From Actinomycetota bacterium (lineage in GTDB: Bacteria; Actinomycetota; Thermoleophilia; Solirubrobacterales; 70-9), in NCBI GenBank assembly GCA_018268415.1, contig JAFDWO010000149.1:1-64000 (forward strand): a stretch of 64,000 bases of DNA, written 5' to 3'. Every line of letters begins with the position of its first letter. Position 1 is the first letter of the stretch. A program made the translations under genes and the position numbers. Of this stretch, positions 18,389 to 26,812 are shown piece after piece. Below the pieces are notes generated by a model. It saw only the letters and a program-made list of their open reading frames with translations. It did not search any database and was not told the origin of the DNA.

Positions 18389-19252
18389 ATGGCGCCCCGC
18401 CTCCGCAGTCCGGCTGCCGCCCTCTTCGGGGCGCTGGTCTGTGTCCTTCTGGCGGGGGCGACCATGACCGCGGTCTACGTGCTTCCCGGGGTGCAACGGC
18501 TCGACGCAGTCGCGTTGCACGGCTTCAACACCCTGGAAGGCGGGCCGCTGGCCGGTCCGACGCTGACGCTCGCCTTCATGTCGGCGCCGCTGGCGATCGT
18601 CCCCGGCCTTCCGCTCCTCTACTGGGCGGGCTCGCACTGGGGTCGCAGACGCGAGGCGCTTGTCGGCGTCGCGGTCGTCCTCGGTTCCTCCGCGATCGCG
18701 GAGGTGGTGAAGGTGGTGTCCGCGCACGAGCGGTTCCAACCCGTGCTCGGCCCGCATCAGGTCAATGCGGCCTCCTTTCCCAGTGGGACCGTGGCCGTGG
18801 TGATGGCATTGGTGGTCGCGGCGCTGATCGTCGTCCCCGACCGCCTACGGGTTCGAACCGCGATCGTCGGGATCACGGCGGTCGTGCTCGTCGCCTTCTC
18901 GGTTCTGGTCAACCTTTGGCACTTCCCCAGCGATGTTCTCGGCGGCATCCTCATCCCGACCGCCTGTGGGTTCGTCGGCATCGCGGCCCTGCGCCACATG
19001 CGGCGGCCGCGCGTCGAGCGCTCTGCGCGGCTGACCGCCCGCCGCCCCGTCGGCCGTCCCTCGCGGGCGATGCTCGAGGCGGGGGCGGCAGCGGCCTTCG
19101 CCGCTTGCGTCGCGGCTGTTCTGATCGCCGGACAGCGGGTCGTCCACTACGCCGACCACTACACGACGACCGTCTTCTCGGCGCTGGCCATCTCGGCCGT
19201 CGCGGCGGCGCTCCTCACCCTCTTCGGGCTCGCGGCGGCGGACGACTCCTGA
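18389..19252 (+). CDS. PAP2-like membrane phosphatase with degenerate motifs
   Basis: A 287-residue protein with about seven membrane helices and the layout of PAP2 lipid phosphatases. Motif 1 is KVVSAHERFQP. Motif 2 reads FPSGT where the family has PSGH, so the proton-donor His is replaced by Thr. Motif 3 is LWHFPSDVLGG: the nucleophile His and the Asp are kept but the usual SR pair is missing. It may have altered or no phosphatase activity. Undecaprenyl or lipid phosphate would be the natural substrate in a polysaccharide region. ATG 18389 was taken; TTG 18383 is possible. Confidence 0.75.
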   Translation: MAPRLRSPAAALFGALVCVLLAGATMTAVYVLPGVQRLDAVALHGFNTLEGGPLAGPTLTLAFMSAPLAIVPGLPLLYWAGSHWGRRREALVGVAVVLGSSAIAEVVKVVSAHERFQPVLGPHQVNAASFPSGTVAVVMALVVAALIVVPDRLRVRTAIVGITAVVLVAFSVLVNLWHFPSDVLGGILIPTACGFVGIAALRHMRRPRVERSARLTARRPVGRPSRAMLEAGAAAAFAACVAAVLIAGQRVVHYADHYTTTVFSALAISAVAAALLTLFGLAAADDS

Positions 19253-19303
19253 TCACCTGGCCTTAACCCGCCTCCCCGGCGGATCGAGGACAATCGGCGG
19301 AGG

Positions 19304-19327
19304 CCACAGGCATGCGGGTGCCTGTGG
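19304..19327 (+). terminator. Hairpin after the PAP2-like gene
   Basis: Perfect 9-bp arms CCACAGGCA and TGCCTGTGG enclose the 6-base loop TGCGGG, 51 bases after the stop at 19252. No T-run follows, so it is a possible rather than certain intrinsic terminator. Confidence 0.45.
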
Positions 19328-19473
19328 ATCAACGACTCAGATCACGCAGGGGGTTCTTTTGATCGGCTACTCCTTCTTGGGCATGGACCAAACGTCCAGA
19401 TTTCGTGCGGACGTTGTGATGAGCGCGGCCGCCTTTCCGCGAGCGGTGGGCGGCACCGGCCGATTCGCTCTCC

Positions 19474-20961
19474 GTGCTCAATCGCCCCGGAAATAACTTC
19501 GGTCGCCTGCCTGTCGCCCTTCTCCTCGTCGCCTTCGTGACCCTCGTGGCCGTCGCGGCGATCGGCGCGACCACGGCCTCGGCACGGGCGACGGGCTGCG
19601 CGCCGACGCTGGAACCCCGGAGCCACCTGGTGGCGGGCCGCTCGATCGCGATCACCGGCACCGCGTGCGCGCCGACCGGGATCCTCGCCAGGTCGGGTAG
19701 CCACTGGGAACTGCTGGCGAGGACGCGCCCGGATTCGTCCGGGCACTTCAGGACCACGGTCAAAGTCCGGATCCACAGGGGTGTCAAGGCGATCGACCTG
19801 AAAGCAGTGAGCTCGAACAACAAGATCTCGCGCAAGGTCCGCGTCGCAGTGGACTCGGTGACCAAGCTGGGCAGTTCGAAGGCTCTCGTCGCGGAAGCTC
19901 CGTCTGGGACCGCGTCGGCGGGAGGCGCATCGTCGGGGAGCACATCGGCGGGCAGCGACAGCGTCTCGCCGAGCGGGCTCCGTTCGTCTGGCAGCACGGA
20001 AACGGGCGGGAAGACCGGCAAGGGCAACGGGAAGTCGAAGACGACGCCCACGCCGACGCCGACGCCGACGCCGACGCCCACGCCGACGCCCACGCCCGAA
20101 CCCACCCCGACCCCAAGCCCCGAAGCGAGTGGCTGTCCGCTCGGCGCCAACTCCACCCAGGGACCCCTTCCGATGACGCTCCCCGGCTGCCGCCTGGTCG
20201 CCTCGGACACGGCCGCCGAAGCAAGTCCGATCTCCTTCTGGAGCGAAATCATGTGCGCCAACTCGTCGCGCTACTCCTGGGGCACAAGCGGCGGTGACGC
20301 GCAGCCGACCGCGATGGGCGCTGCGCAGGGCAACGAAGACTTCCGGCGCACCACGGTCGTCGACGGAGACGAAGTCTGGGGTTCGCGTTGCGAGCTCGGC
20401 CAGAACGACAGTCGTTATGGCCACACGGTCTTCTACCACCAGGGCGAACACCTCGTGACCTACTACTCCGAGCGCCTGCCGTCCAACTTCCCGCTCGGCA
20501 TCACCAAATGGCAGACGGTGATGCAGATGAAGCAGGCCCAGCCCTCCGACGGCGGGGGCGGCGCCCCGATCCTGGAGATGGAAGCCCGCCAGGGAAAGTG
20601 GGTCGTGGTCCAGAACTGGCAGGATCTCTGGAGCTTCCCGGCCCAGGCCGGCAAGTGGACCCGCTTCGCCTGGGACGTCTACTACTCCCAGGATCCGAAC
20701 CAGGGCTGGCTGCAGGTCTCGGCCGACCTCAACGGCGACGGCGACTTCGAAGACCCGGGCGAGCGCAGCCCAGTCTTCCACGTGGCGACGCTGAAAACGG
20801 AGATCGAAGGCCCGAACGGGGCGAGCGACGGCCTCGCCGCCGGCCAGCCGATCCCCTCGCACCTACGGATGGGGATCTACCATGACCCCACGATCTCCTG
20901 TCCGGCGCCGACCGGTTGCTCGGTCGAATTGGACAACGTGCAGGTGGTCGCTCCTCGCTAG
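19474..20961 (+). CDS. Secreted polysaccharide-lyase-like protein, copy 1
   Basis: A 495-residue exported protein. Residues 1-38 form a signal peptide (LPVALLLVAFVTLVAVAAIG then ASA). Next is a small Ig-like domain (about 40-125), a Ser/Gly-rich stretch, and a Thr-Pro linker (about 190-215). The C-terminal domain (about 220-495) looks like the heparin-lyase-I-like jelly roll of PF14099: FYHQGEHLVTYYSERLP, TVMQMKQAQPSDGGGG, FAWDVYYSQDPNQGW, SHLRMGIYHDP. A DLNGDGDFED loop could bind calcium. Two paralogues follow at 21965 and 23144. It is proposed to cleave or bind a uronic-acid polysaccharide; activity is unproven. Confidence 0.75.
   Translation: MLNRPGNNFGRLPVALLLVAFVTLVAVAAIGATTASARATGCAPTLEPRSHLVAGRSIAITGTACAPTGILARSGSHWELLARTRPDSSGHFRTTVKVRIHRGVKAIDLKAVSSNNKISRKVRVAVDSVTKLGSSKALVAEAPSGTASAGGASSGSTSAGSDSVSPSGLRSSGSTETGGKTGKGNGKSKTTPTPTPTPTPTPTPTPTPEPTPTPSPEASGCPLGANSTQGPLPMTLPGCRLVASDTAAEASPISFWSEIMCANSSRYSWGTSGGDAQPTAMGAAQGNEDFRRTTVVDGDEVWGSRCELGQNDSRYGHTVFYHQGEHLVTYYSERLPSNFPLGITKWQTVMQMKQAQPSDGGGGAPILEMEARQGKWVVVQNWQDLWSFPAQAGKWTRFAWDVYYSQDPNQGWLQVSADLNGDGDFEDPGERSPVFHVATLKTEIEGPNGASDGLAAGQPIPSHLRMGIYHDPTISCPAPTGCSVELDNVQVVAPR
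20041..20125 (+). repeat. Hexanucleotide repeat tract encoding the Thr-Pro linker
   Basis: Repeats of ACGCCG/ACGCCC encode alternating Thr-Pro in the linker of lyase-like copy 1. Gain or loss of hexamers would change linker length without a frameshift. Confidence 0.8.
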
Positions 20962-21058
20962 ATGATTGATTCCCCGGGTTCCGGCCGTGAAGCCGGCGCC
21001 CCGGGGGCGGGGAGGGATGCGGCCCCCTGAAGCTGCCGCCCCCAGGGGAAAGGGATGC

Positions 21059-21108
21059 GGCCGTCTCGTCCACGGCCCGGGCAGGCTGTGGCCGTGGCCG
21101 AGACGGCC
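21059..21108. repeat. Hairpin, 19-bp stem, CGGGCAGGCTGT loop
   Basis: Arms 21059-21077 and 21090-21108 pair with one mismatch (core GGCCGTCTCG). The 12-base loop is the complement of the ACAGCCTGCC loop type of the unrelated hairpin at 439-496. The whole element recurs inverted at 41686-41735. Confidence 0.85.
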
Positions 21109-21365
21109 GGGGGATGCGGGGAGCGGGCGGGGGGAAGCACGGAAGGCCCTGGCGGGGAGGATGCGGGCGAGCGTGAGGCGGATCCCTCACGGGTCTCCCA
21201 CGGATCCCCCCGATCCCGGCGTCCGGGGGCCGGAGGGTGCCACGAATCCGTCACGGGACCGTCACCGAAGAGCGACCCCGTCACGAAGACGTAGGGAACT
21301 CCACGCCTCCTCCCGTGTCGTCCAACGCCCACGGACGCGCTGCGTGGGTTTTCCACCGTATAGGG

Positions 21366-21394
21366 GGGTCGATACACGCAGCGTGTATCGACCC
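21366..21394. repeat. Hairpin GGGTCGATACACGC, 1-nt loop
   Basis: Arms 21366-21379 and 21381-21394 pair perfectly. An alternative 9-bp pairing joins CGCTGCGTG (21338-21346) with CACGCAGCG (21375-21383), and the two structures exclude each other. Confidence 0.8.
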
Positions 21395-21425
21395 TCTTCT
21401 CCGACCCGCCCCACCGGTCAGGGAT

Positions 21426-21472
21426 CTCCGTGGTTCGAAATGGTCGCCATACGCCCATTTCGAACCACGGAG
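21426..21472. repeat. Hairpin CTCCGTGGTTCGAAATGG, 11-nt loop
   Basis: Perfect 18-bp arms 21426-21443 and 21455-21472 with loop 21444-21454. Its distal arm overlaps the next hairpin (GGAGGCGTCGGG, 21469-21495, 12-bp arms around AAC), so the two structures compete. Confidence 0.85.
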
Positions 21473-21495
21473 GCGTCGGGAACCCCGACGCCTCC
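21469..21495. repeat. Hairpin GGAGGCGTCGGG, 3-nt loop
   Basis: Perfect 12-bp arms 21469-21480 and 21484-21495 around the loop AAC. Shares four bases with the preceding hairpin. Confidence 0.75.
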
Positions 21496-21526
21496 TCCCG
21501 GGTCCCTCCATGATCAGGGAGCTCCG

Positions 21527-21563
21527 TGGCGGATCTCGGGTCCCCGGGACCCGAGATCCGCCA
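21527..21563. repeat. Hairpin TGGCGGATCTCGGGTCCC, 1-nt loop
   Basis: Perfect 18-bp arms 21527-21544 and 21546-21563 flank a single C. No second copy in this window. Confidence 0.85.
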
Positions 21564-21679
21564 TGCCTACCCCACCATCGGGAGACCCGTCAGCGAAGTC
21601 CGACCTCGTGACGTCCCCGTGTCGTCTTGCCCACGACCTCCTCCCGTCCTGTGCCGCCTTCCCCACGACCCCCCCTCCC

Positions 21680-21737
21680 GTCCCGGGCGCCTCATGGCGC
21701 TCACAGCCTGCCAGGAGCGCCATGAGGCGCCCGGGAC
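21680..21737. repeat. Hairpin, 23-bp stem, ACAGCCTGCCAG loop (copy 2)
   Basis: Arms 21680-21702 and 21715-21737, loop 21703-21714. Stem and loop are identical to the element at 439-496. Confidence 0.9.
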
Positions 21738-21964
21738 GCAGCTCGGACGGGCGCGGGCGCGGAGTCGGGGCGTCACGCGCCTCCGCACCGCAACTCGGCT
21801 AGCCGCAACGGCCCCACACGACACCCCGGCCCCCCGCTCGCCCGCAGAATCGATCATCTAGACACGGGTCGCGGTCTGCGACCATTCGAGGCGGGGGAAT
21901 CGAACTGGCCGCCTCCCGCATCAACAAGCAGCGTCGTCTCACGACGATCGCCTCGGCGATCGTC

Positions 21965-23128
21965 GTGCTGGTCTGTGGGGGGGCCGTCGTCTTCGGGGTG
22001 GCGGGTTGCGGTGGCGGCTCGTCCGGCGATTCCTGTACCGCCGCCGATGGGTGCTTCGAATCTCGCCAGGGAATCGATGAACCGGTAGACCTCACGGTCG
22101 AATCGCTCCCGCAGCGCCCGGTCCGCCCCGAATCGGCGACGGCGCAGGAAATCGAACGCCACGAAAGGGCCTGCGAAGCCGGCAGTTGCCTGGCCCTCCC
22201 GCCTCTGACCGTGGCGACTTCGATCGCGGGGACGGCAACCGAAGAACGGGGGGCATCGAAGAACGCGGTGGACTCGAGGCGGGCCTGCCCGCTCGCCCCG
22301 ACCGAAACCATCGGCGCGATCCCGATGGAGATGCCCAGTTGCCTTCTGGTCGCCTCGGATACTTCGTCGAACCCCAATGAGGGGCCGTTCTGGGGAGAAC
22401 TGCAGTGCGCCGCGGCCTCGCGCTACGAACAGGTCACCGAAGGTGGGGACCCCAGCGCGACCGCCGCCGGGACGCCTCAGGACAACGCCGACTTTCGGCG
22501 CCTCACCGTCCTCAACGGTGACAACTTCTACGGTGCGCGCTGCGAGCTGGGGGAAAACAACAACCAGGGCGGCCCGACCGTCTTCTATCACCAGGGCGAG
22601 CACCTGGTGACCTACTTCTCGGAGAAACTGCCCGCGAATTTCCCCCTCGACACCAAGAACTGGCAGACCGTGATGCAGATGAAGCAGGCCCAGCCCTCCG
22701 ACGGCGGCGGGGGCGCCCCGATCCTCGAGATGGAAGCCCGCGAAGGCAGGTGGATCGTCGACGACAACTGGCACGAACTCTGGAGCACCCCAGCGCGGAC
22801 GGAAACGTGGACTCGCTTCGCCTGGGACGTCTATTACTCCCAGGATCCGAACCAGGGCTGGCTTCAGGTCTCGGTGGACCTCGACGGCGACGGCGACTTC
22901 AACGACCCCGGCGAGCGCAGTCCTGTCTTCCACGTGGCGACGCTGAAAACGGAGATCGAAGGCCCGAACGGGGCGAGCGACGGCCTCGTCGCCGGACAAC
23001 CGATCCCCTCGCACCTACGGATGGGGATCTACCACGACCCCACGATCTCCTGTCCGGCGCCGACCGGGTGCTCGGTCGACGTCGACAACGTGCAGGTATT
23101 CGCACCGGCGCCGCTCGATGGCGGTTGA
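21965..23128 (+). CDS. Polysaccharide-lyase-like lipoprotein, copy 2
   Basis: At least 387 residues. A hydrophobic segment ending VAGCGGGSS looks like a lipobox, so it is probably lipid-anchored outside. The C-terminal 240 residues repeat the lyase-like domain of copy 1 (FYHQGEHLVTYFSEKLP, FAWDVYYSQDPNQGW, DLDGDGDFND). The N-terminal 120 residues differ from copy 1. GTG 21965 is the only conventional start near the signal, but the frame stays open upstream through RINKQRR, exactly the basic n-region a signal needs. A true start near 21910 on a rare codon is therefore likely. Confidence 0.72.
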   Translation: MLVCGGAVVFGVAGCGGGSSGDSCTAADGCFESRQGIDEPVDLTVESLPQRPVRPESATAQEIERHERACEAGSCLALPPLTVATSIAGTATEERGASKNAVDSRRACPLAPTETIGAIPMEMPSCLLVASDTSSNPNEGPFWGELQCAAASRYEQVTEGGDPSATAAGTPQDNADFRRLTVLNGDNFYGARCELGENNNQGGPTVFYHQGEHLVTYFSEKLPANFPLDTKNWQTVMQMKQAQPSDGGGGAPILEMEAREGRWIVDDNWHELWSTPARTETWTRFAWDVYYSQDPNQGWLQVSVDLDGDGDFNDPGERSPVFHVATLKTEIEGPNGASDGLVAGQPIPSHLRMGIYHDPTISCPAPTGCSVDVDNVQVFAPAPLDGG

Positions 23129-23143
23129 CCCGGCGCGCGGTCT

Positions 23144-24145
23144 TTGTACGGACCCTCTAACATCGCTCCGATCCTCGGTAGCCCCCGAACCGATTCGATT
23201 GCCGTACGCCGACGTGTCGCCGCGGCTCTGTTTGTCGCGATCGCCTTGCTTTCCTGCCTCGGTGCGGTCGCAGGCAACGCCGAAGGCACCATGGCGCGCA
23301 CCCCCACCCACAAGGGCGGCGCCTGCCCGCTCCATGGCTCGGTGCCGCTCAGATCGCTGCCGATGACGATCCCCGGGTGCCACCTGGTCGCCTCCGATAC
23401 AGCCGCCAAGCAGAGTCCGATCCCGTTCTGGGGGCAGGTTTTCTGCCAGACGCAGGCCCAGGCCACCACCTCGGACACCGGCGGCGCCCCGGAATCCACC
23501 GCGACCGGTGCTGCGCAGGGAAACTCGGCGGCCAGGACGGTAACCGTCTTCGACGGCGACAACGACTGGGGTGAGCGCTGCGAGCTCGGCGAGAACGACT
23601 GGCGCGACGGCCCGACGACCTTCTACCACCAGGGTCAGCGACGAGCTACATATTTCTCCTTGCGGTTGCCGCAGAATTTTCCCCTCAACACCAATAACTG
23701 GCAGACCGTGATGCAGATGAAGCAGGCCCAGCCCTCCGACGGCGGGGGCGGCGCCCCGATCCTGGAGATGGAAGCCCGCCAGGGAAAGTGGGTCGTGGTC
23801 GAGAACTGGCACGATCTGTTCAGCTTCCCGGCGCGTAAGAAGACGTGGACCCGCTTCGCGTGGGACGTCTACTACTCCCAGAATCCGGCCAAGGGCTGGC
23901 TTCAGGTGTCCGCCGATCTGAACGGCGACGGCGACTTCAACGACCCCGGCGAGCGCAGCCCTGTCTTCCACGTGGCGACGCTGAAAACGGAGATCGAAGG
24001 TCCGAACGGGGCGAGCGACGGCCTCGCCGCCGGCCAGCCGATCCCCTCGCACCTGCGGATGGGGATCTACCACGACCCCGCGATCTCCTGTCCGGCGCCG
24101 ACCGGTTGCTCGGTCGAACTCGATGATGTGCAGGTGCTCCGATGA
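23144..24145 (+). CDS. Secreted polysaccharide-lyase-like protein, copy 3
   Basis: A 333-residue exported protein, the shortest of the three paralogues. A signal region (VRRRVAAALFVAIALLSCLG, about 22-41) precedes a short spacer, then the lyase-like domain (FYHQGQRRATYFSLRLP, FAWDVYYSQNPAKGW, DLNGDGDFND). TTG 23144 is the only conventional start that includes the signal and gives an unusually long n-region. Long stretches of its 3' half are nearly base-identical to copies 1 and 2, suggesting recent duplication or gene conversion. It is convergent with the phosphodiesterase-like gene, 15 bases away. Confidence 0.72.
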   Translation: MYGPSNIAPILGSPRTDSIAVRRRVAAALFVAIALLSCLGAVAGNAEGTMARTPTHKGGACPLHGSVPLRSLPMTIPGCHLVASDTAAKQSPIPFWGQVFCQTQAQATTSDTGGAPESTATGAAQGNSAARTVTVFDGDNDWGERCELGENDWRDGPTTFYHQGQRRATYFSLRLPQNFPLNTNNWQTVMQMKQAQPSDGGGGAPILEMEARQGKWVVVENWHDLFSFPARKKTWTRFAWDVYYSQNPAKGWLQVSADLNGDGDFNDPGERSPVFHVATLKTEIEGPNGASDGLAAGQPIPSHLRMGIYHDPAISCPAPTGCSVELDDVQVLR

Positions 24146-24160
24146 GCGGCGGCGGGTGGT

Positions 24161-25540
24161 TCAGACGGCCTGGAGCACGGGGCGCCCACTGAGGCCGCTG
24201 GGGGCCTCAACGCCGTAGAGCTCGAGAATCGTCGGGGCGACCGCGACGAGTGGCACCTTCTCGGCCAGCACCTGTGGCCGCACCTGTGGCGACCGGATCC
24301 ACATCATCCCGTCCGGATGATGCTGGCCACTCTTCATCAGGTTCAGCTGGTAGAAGCAGTCGAAGAAGGGGACCGTGCTCCCGTCGGCGAGGGTGATCAC
24401 CGCGTCCTCGTCGAGCTGGCGCCACACCTGGCAGCCGGTCTTCAACTCGCGGCCCTCACGCTTGGAGCGCATCAGCTGCTCGCCGTTGACGTTGATTTGC
24501 TCGAACTTTGCCTGCACCGCTTTTGCGGCCTCCTCGTCGGCGAAGTCGAGGTTGAACTCCTCGGCCATCACCGGCGTCACCTCGGCAGGCTGATCGATTC
24601 CGATCTGGCCGAGGAACTTCTGGAAGTCATTCGGCCGGTAGAGCACCTTGCCGCCAATGTCCTCGTACTTGACGCTCGGCTGTTGGCTGAGCGCGGTGAG
24701 GAGGATCAGGGTGGTGTCGTCGCCGACCATGGCCATCAGTTCGCCGAGTAGGCGATCCATCTGTTCGTATCCGAACAGAATGGCCTCTTGGTAGACGGCC
24801 TGCTCGCCCGGCTCCGGTTTGATCTTGAAGTGCTCCGGCTCCATGTTGCGCCAATAAAGGTGCTGATAGTGGGCGGTGCTGTTGAGGAAGAGGGTGGAGA
24901 AGTCTGGCTTTGCCCGCTTCCAGTGCCAGCGGAAGAGGTCGTACTGGATGCGATCGAGGATCACCGGCCGCTTCCACTTCACGTCGCCTCGTTTCTCCCC
25001 GCCGAGCTGCTTGACGATTGAGGTGATCGTCGAGAGGGAGAGCCCGTGGCGGAGCATGAATTTGAGGAAGTCGACCTGGTCACCGCGCGAGAGCGCCGAG
25101 TCTTCGCGGGTGTGCTCCTGCACGTTCGCGGAGACAAACTTGTAGTAGGGCAGCAGCTCGTAGTCGGGATAGGGCGGGACCCGTAGCACCCACGGGTCCG
25201 GCAGCACCCAGCCGTTGATCGGCGTGCGGTAGTTGATGTTCATCGATCCGCACACCCAGACGCTCTTGCCGTTGTCGGAGAGAACGTCCCAGACGTTGTC
25301 GGCCTCAAGTTTGTGACCGTCGCCGAGGTGGTGGATCTGATGTTCGGCGTAGGACAGGCCGGAGTGCACCGTTACCCATTGGATCCACGGCTCAAGGTCG
25401 GGCGCCGGCGCGTCGGCCTCGGTCACCGCGACCTGTGATTCGGCGTGCAGCCGTTTGAAGTTCGGCAGCTTTCCGGCTGCCATGAACTTCTCGGTCAGGG
25501 TCGGGGAAAGCTCGTTGAACTCAAGGGCGATCGCGCGCAT
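24161..25540 (-). CDS. Alkaline-phosphatase-superfamily / type I phosphodiesterase-like protein
   Basis: A 459-residue protein with the nucleotide pyrophosphatase/phosphodiesterase-like layout: N-terminal ALEFNELSPTLTEKF, PNFKRLHAES, a central region with DFSTLFLNSTAHYQHLYW, and GDDTTLILLTALSQQP where canonical members have a metal-binding DHG segment. That replacement means activity is uncertain. No signal peptide is seen. It sits at the edge of the exopolysaccharide cluster, divergent from the GT4 gene at 25592. Confidence 0.7.
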   Translation of the reverse strand: MRAIALEFNELSPTLTEKFMAAGKLPNFKRLHAESQVAVTEADAPAPDLEPWIQWVTVHSGLSYAEHQIHHLGDGHKLEADNVWDVLSDNGKSVWVCGSMNINYRTPINGWVLPDPWVLRVPPYPDYELLPYYKFVSANVQEHTREDSALSRGDQVDFLKFMLRHGLSLSTITSIVKQLGGEKRGDVKWKRPVILDRIQYDLFRWHWKRAKPDFSTLFLNSTAHYQHLYWRNMEPEHFKIKPEPGEQAVYQEAILFGYEQMDRLLGELMAMVGDDTTLILLTALSQQPSVKYEDIGGKVLYRPNDFQKFLGQIGIDQPAEVTPVMAEEFNLDFADEEAAKAVQAKFEQINVNGEQLMRSKREGRELKTGCQVWRQLDEDAVITLADGSTVPFFDCFYQLNLMKSGQHHPDGMMWIRSPQVRPQVLAEKVPLVAVAPTILELYGVEAPSGLSGRPVLQAV

Positions 25541-25591
25541 GTGAGGCGGTCAGTATAGATGTCCCTCGTCCGGCGCTAGGCTGTCCCGCCC

Positions 25592-26812
25592 TTGCGGATT
25601 CTTATTCTCAGCCAATACTTCACTCCGGAGGCGCTGGCACCCCCGGCACGCCTGCATCCGATTGCTGCGACCCTCGCCGAACAGGGGCACGAGGTCGAGG
25701 TGATCTGCGAGGTCCCGAACTACCCGGAGGGGGTCGTGCGCGACGGTTACCGCGGCCGCCCGGTCATCCGCAAGGAGATCGACGGCTTCAAGGTCTCCTA
25801 CGTCTGGGTCAAGACCTCGCCGGTTCGCTCGACCAAGGCCCGACTTCTTCTCTACGGCACCTATGCCACCTCTTCGGTGCTGTGTGGCGCCTTTAGTCGC
25901 CGCCCCGACGTCGTCTTCTGCTCGTCACCGCCGCTACCGGTGGCCGCCGCCGCGGCGGCCGTCGCCAAGCGTCACCGGGTGCCGTGGGTCTTCGACGTCC
26001 GGGATCCCTGGCCCGAGGCCGCCGTGGCGCTCGGCGAGTTGACCAACCCGCGGATCATCCGCTGGGCCGAGCAGCTCGAGAGGAGCCTTTACGCAAGCGC
26101 GTCCGCGATCGTGACCGTCACCGAGCCGTTCCGTGCCGACATTGCCGCCAAGGTGGATGACCCGGGGAAGATCTCGATCATCCCCAATGGCACGACGCGC
26201 CGCTGGATGGCGGCGGGGGAAGCCGGCGTCGATCGTGCGGAGGTCGAGTTGCCTGCCGACCGCTTCGTCTGGACCTATGCGGGCAACCTCGGCATTGCCC
26301 AGGGGCTGGGGGCGGCGATCGAGGCGCAGGCCGAGCTGGGCGAGGGTTTCCAACTGCAACTGGTCGGCACCGGGCCGGTCCAGGGCAAGCTGGAAGAGGA
26401 GGCGGCGAAGTTGCCCGCCGGAAGCGTCGTCTTCCGAGGTCTGGTCCCGCCCGAGGAGGCGGCCCTTTACTTGCGCGCCTCCGACGCCAATCTGGTCGCC
26501 CTCGGTGCCCAGCCGGCGTTGGCCAAGTTCGTCCCCTCGAAGCTCTTCGACTTCTGCGCGGTCGGCCGCCCCGTCGTACTCGCTGCGGCGGGGGAGCCGC
26601 AACGTCTGGCGGCGACCGCCGACGCGGCGATCCCGGTGCCGCCGGAGGATCGCGATGCTTTGGTCGCGGCGCTGCGCAAGCTGCAGGCCGACCCGGTCTT
26701 GTGCGCGAGGCTCAGCGAGAACGGGCGGCGGTTCGCCGCCGACTACCTGCGCGAGGATCAGGTCAAGCGTCTCGAGACGATTCTCGTCGAGGCCGTCGGG
26801 CGCCGCCCTTAG
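25592..26812 (+). CDS. Glycosyltransferase family 4 (WbuB-like)
   Basis: A 406-residue GT-B enzyme of the WbuB/FnlC type: ILILSQYFTPEALAPPAR, EVICEVPNYPEG, WVFDVRDPWPEAAVALGEL and, near the C-terminus, KFVPSKLFDFCAVGRPV, which replaces the classical E-x7-E as in other WbuB-type enzymes. Such enzymes often add amino sugars in O-antigen or capsule units. The start is TTG at 25592, 52 bases from the divergent phosphodiesterase start. Its last four bases overlap the convergent flippase gene. Confidence 0.88.
   Translation: MRILILSQYFTPEALAPPARLHPIAATLAEQGHEVEVICEVPNYPEGVVRDGYRGRPVIRKEIDGFKVSYVWVKTSPVRSTKARLLLYGTYATSSVLCGAFSRRPDVVFCSSPPLPVAAAAAAVAKRHRVPWVFDVRDPWPEAAVALGELTNPRIIRWAEQLERSLYASASAIVTVTEPFRADIAAKVDDPGKISIIPNGTTRRWMAAGEAGVDRAEVELPADRFVWTYAGNLGIAQGLGAAIEAQAELGEGFQLQLVGTGPVQGKLEEEAAKLPAGSVVFRGLVPPEEAALYLRASDANLVALGAQPALAKFVPSKLFDFCAVGRPVVLAAAGEPQRLAATADAAIPVPPEDRDALVAALRKLQADPVLCARLSENGRRFAADYLREDQVKRLETILVEAVGRRP

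Larger units (their letters stand above)
20962..21880 (+). repeat. Mosaic palindrome island 2 (gene-free)
   Basis: No credible gene. The island lies between lyase-like copies 1 and 2. It contains hairpins at 21059-21108, 21366-21394, 21426-21472, 21469-21495, 21527-21563 and 21680-21737. The block 21253-21339 is nearly identical to 118-204 of island 1, and CCTTCCCCACGACCCCC-type sequence precedes the 21680 hairpin in both. After the shared GGACGCG junction (21339) island 2 carries a different hairpin from islands 1 and 3. The orientation is the same as island 1 and opposite to island 3. Confidence 0.8.

Noticed and set aside
18844-18862. tRNA-like GGTTCGAACC T-arm
   Set aside because: It lies inside the PAP2-like coding sequence and no acceptor, D or anticodon arms can be drawn around it.
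21431-21443. tRNA-like GGTTCGAAAT
   Set aside because: It is one arm of a long palindrome, not part of a cloverleaf.
20958-21861. Several 100-170 codon ORFs on both strands in island 2
   Set aside because: All run through hairpins and repeat units, with Arg/Pro/Gly-rich products and no conserved motifs.
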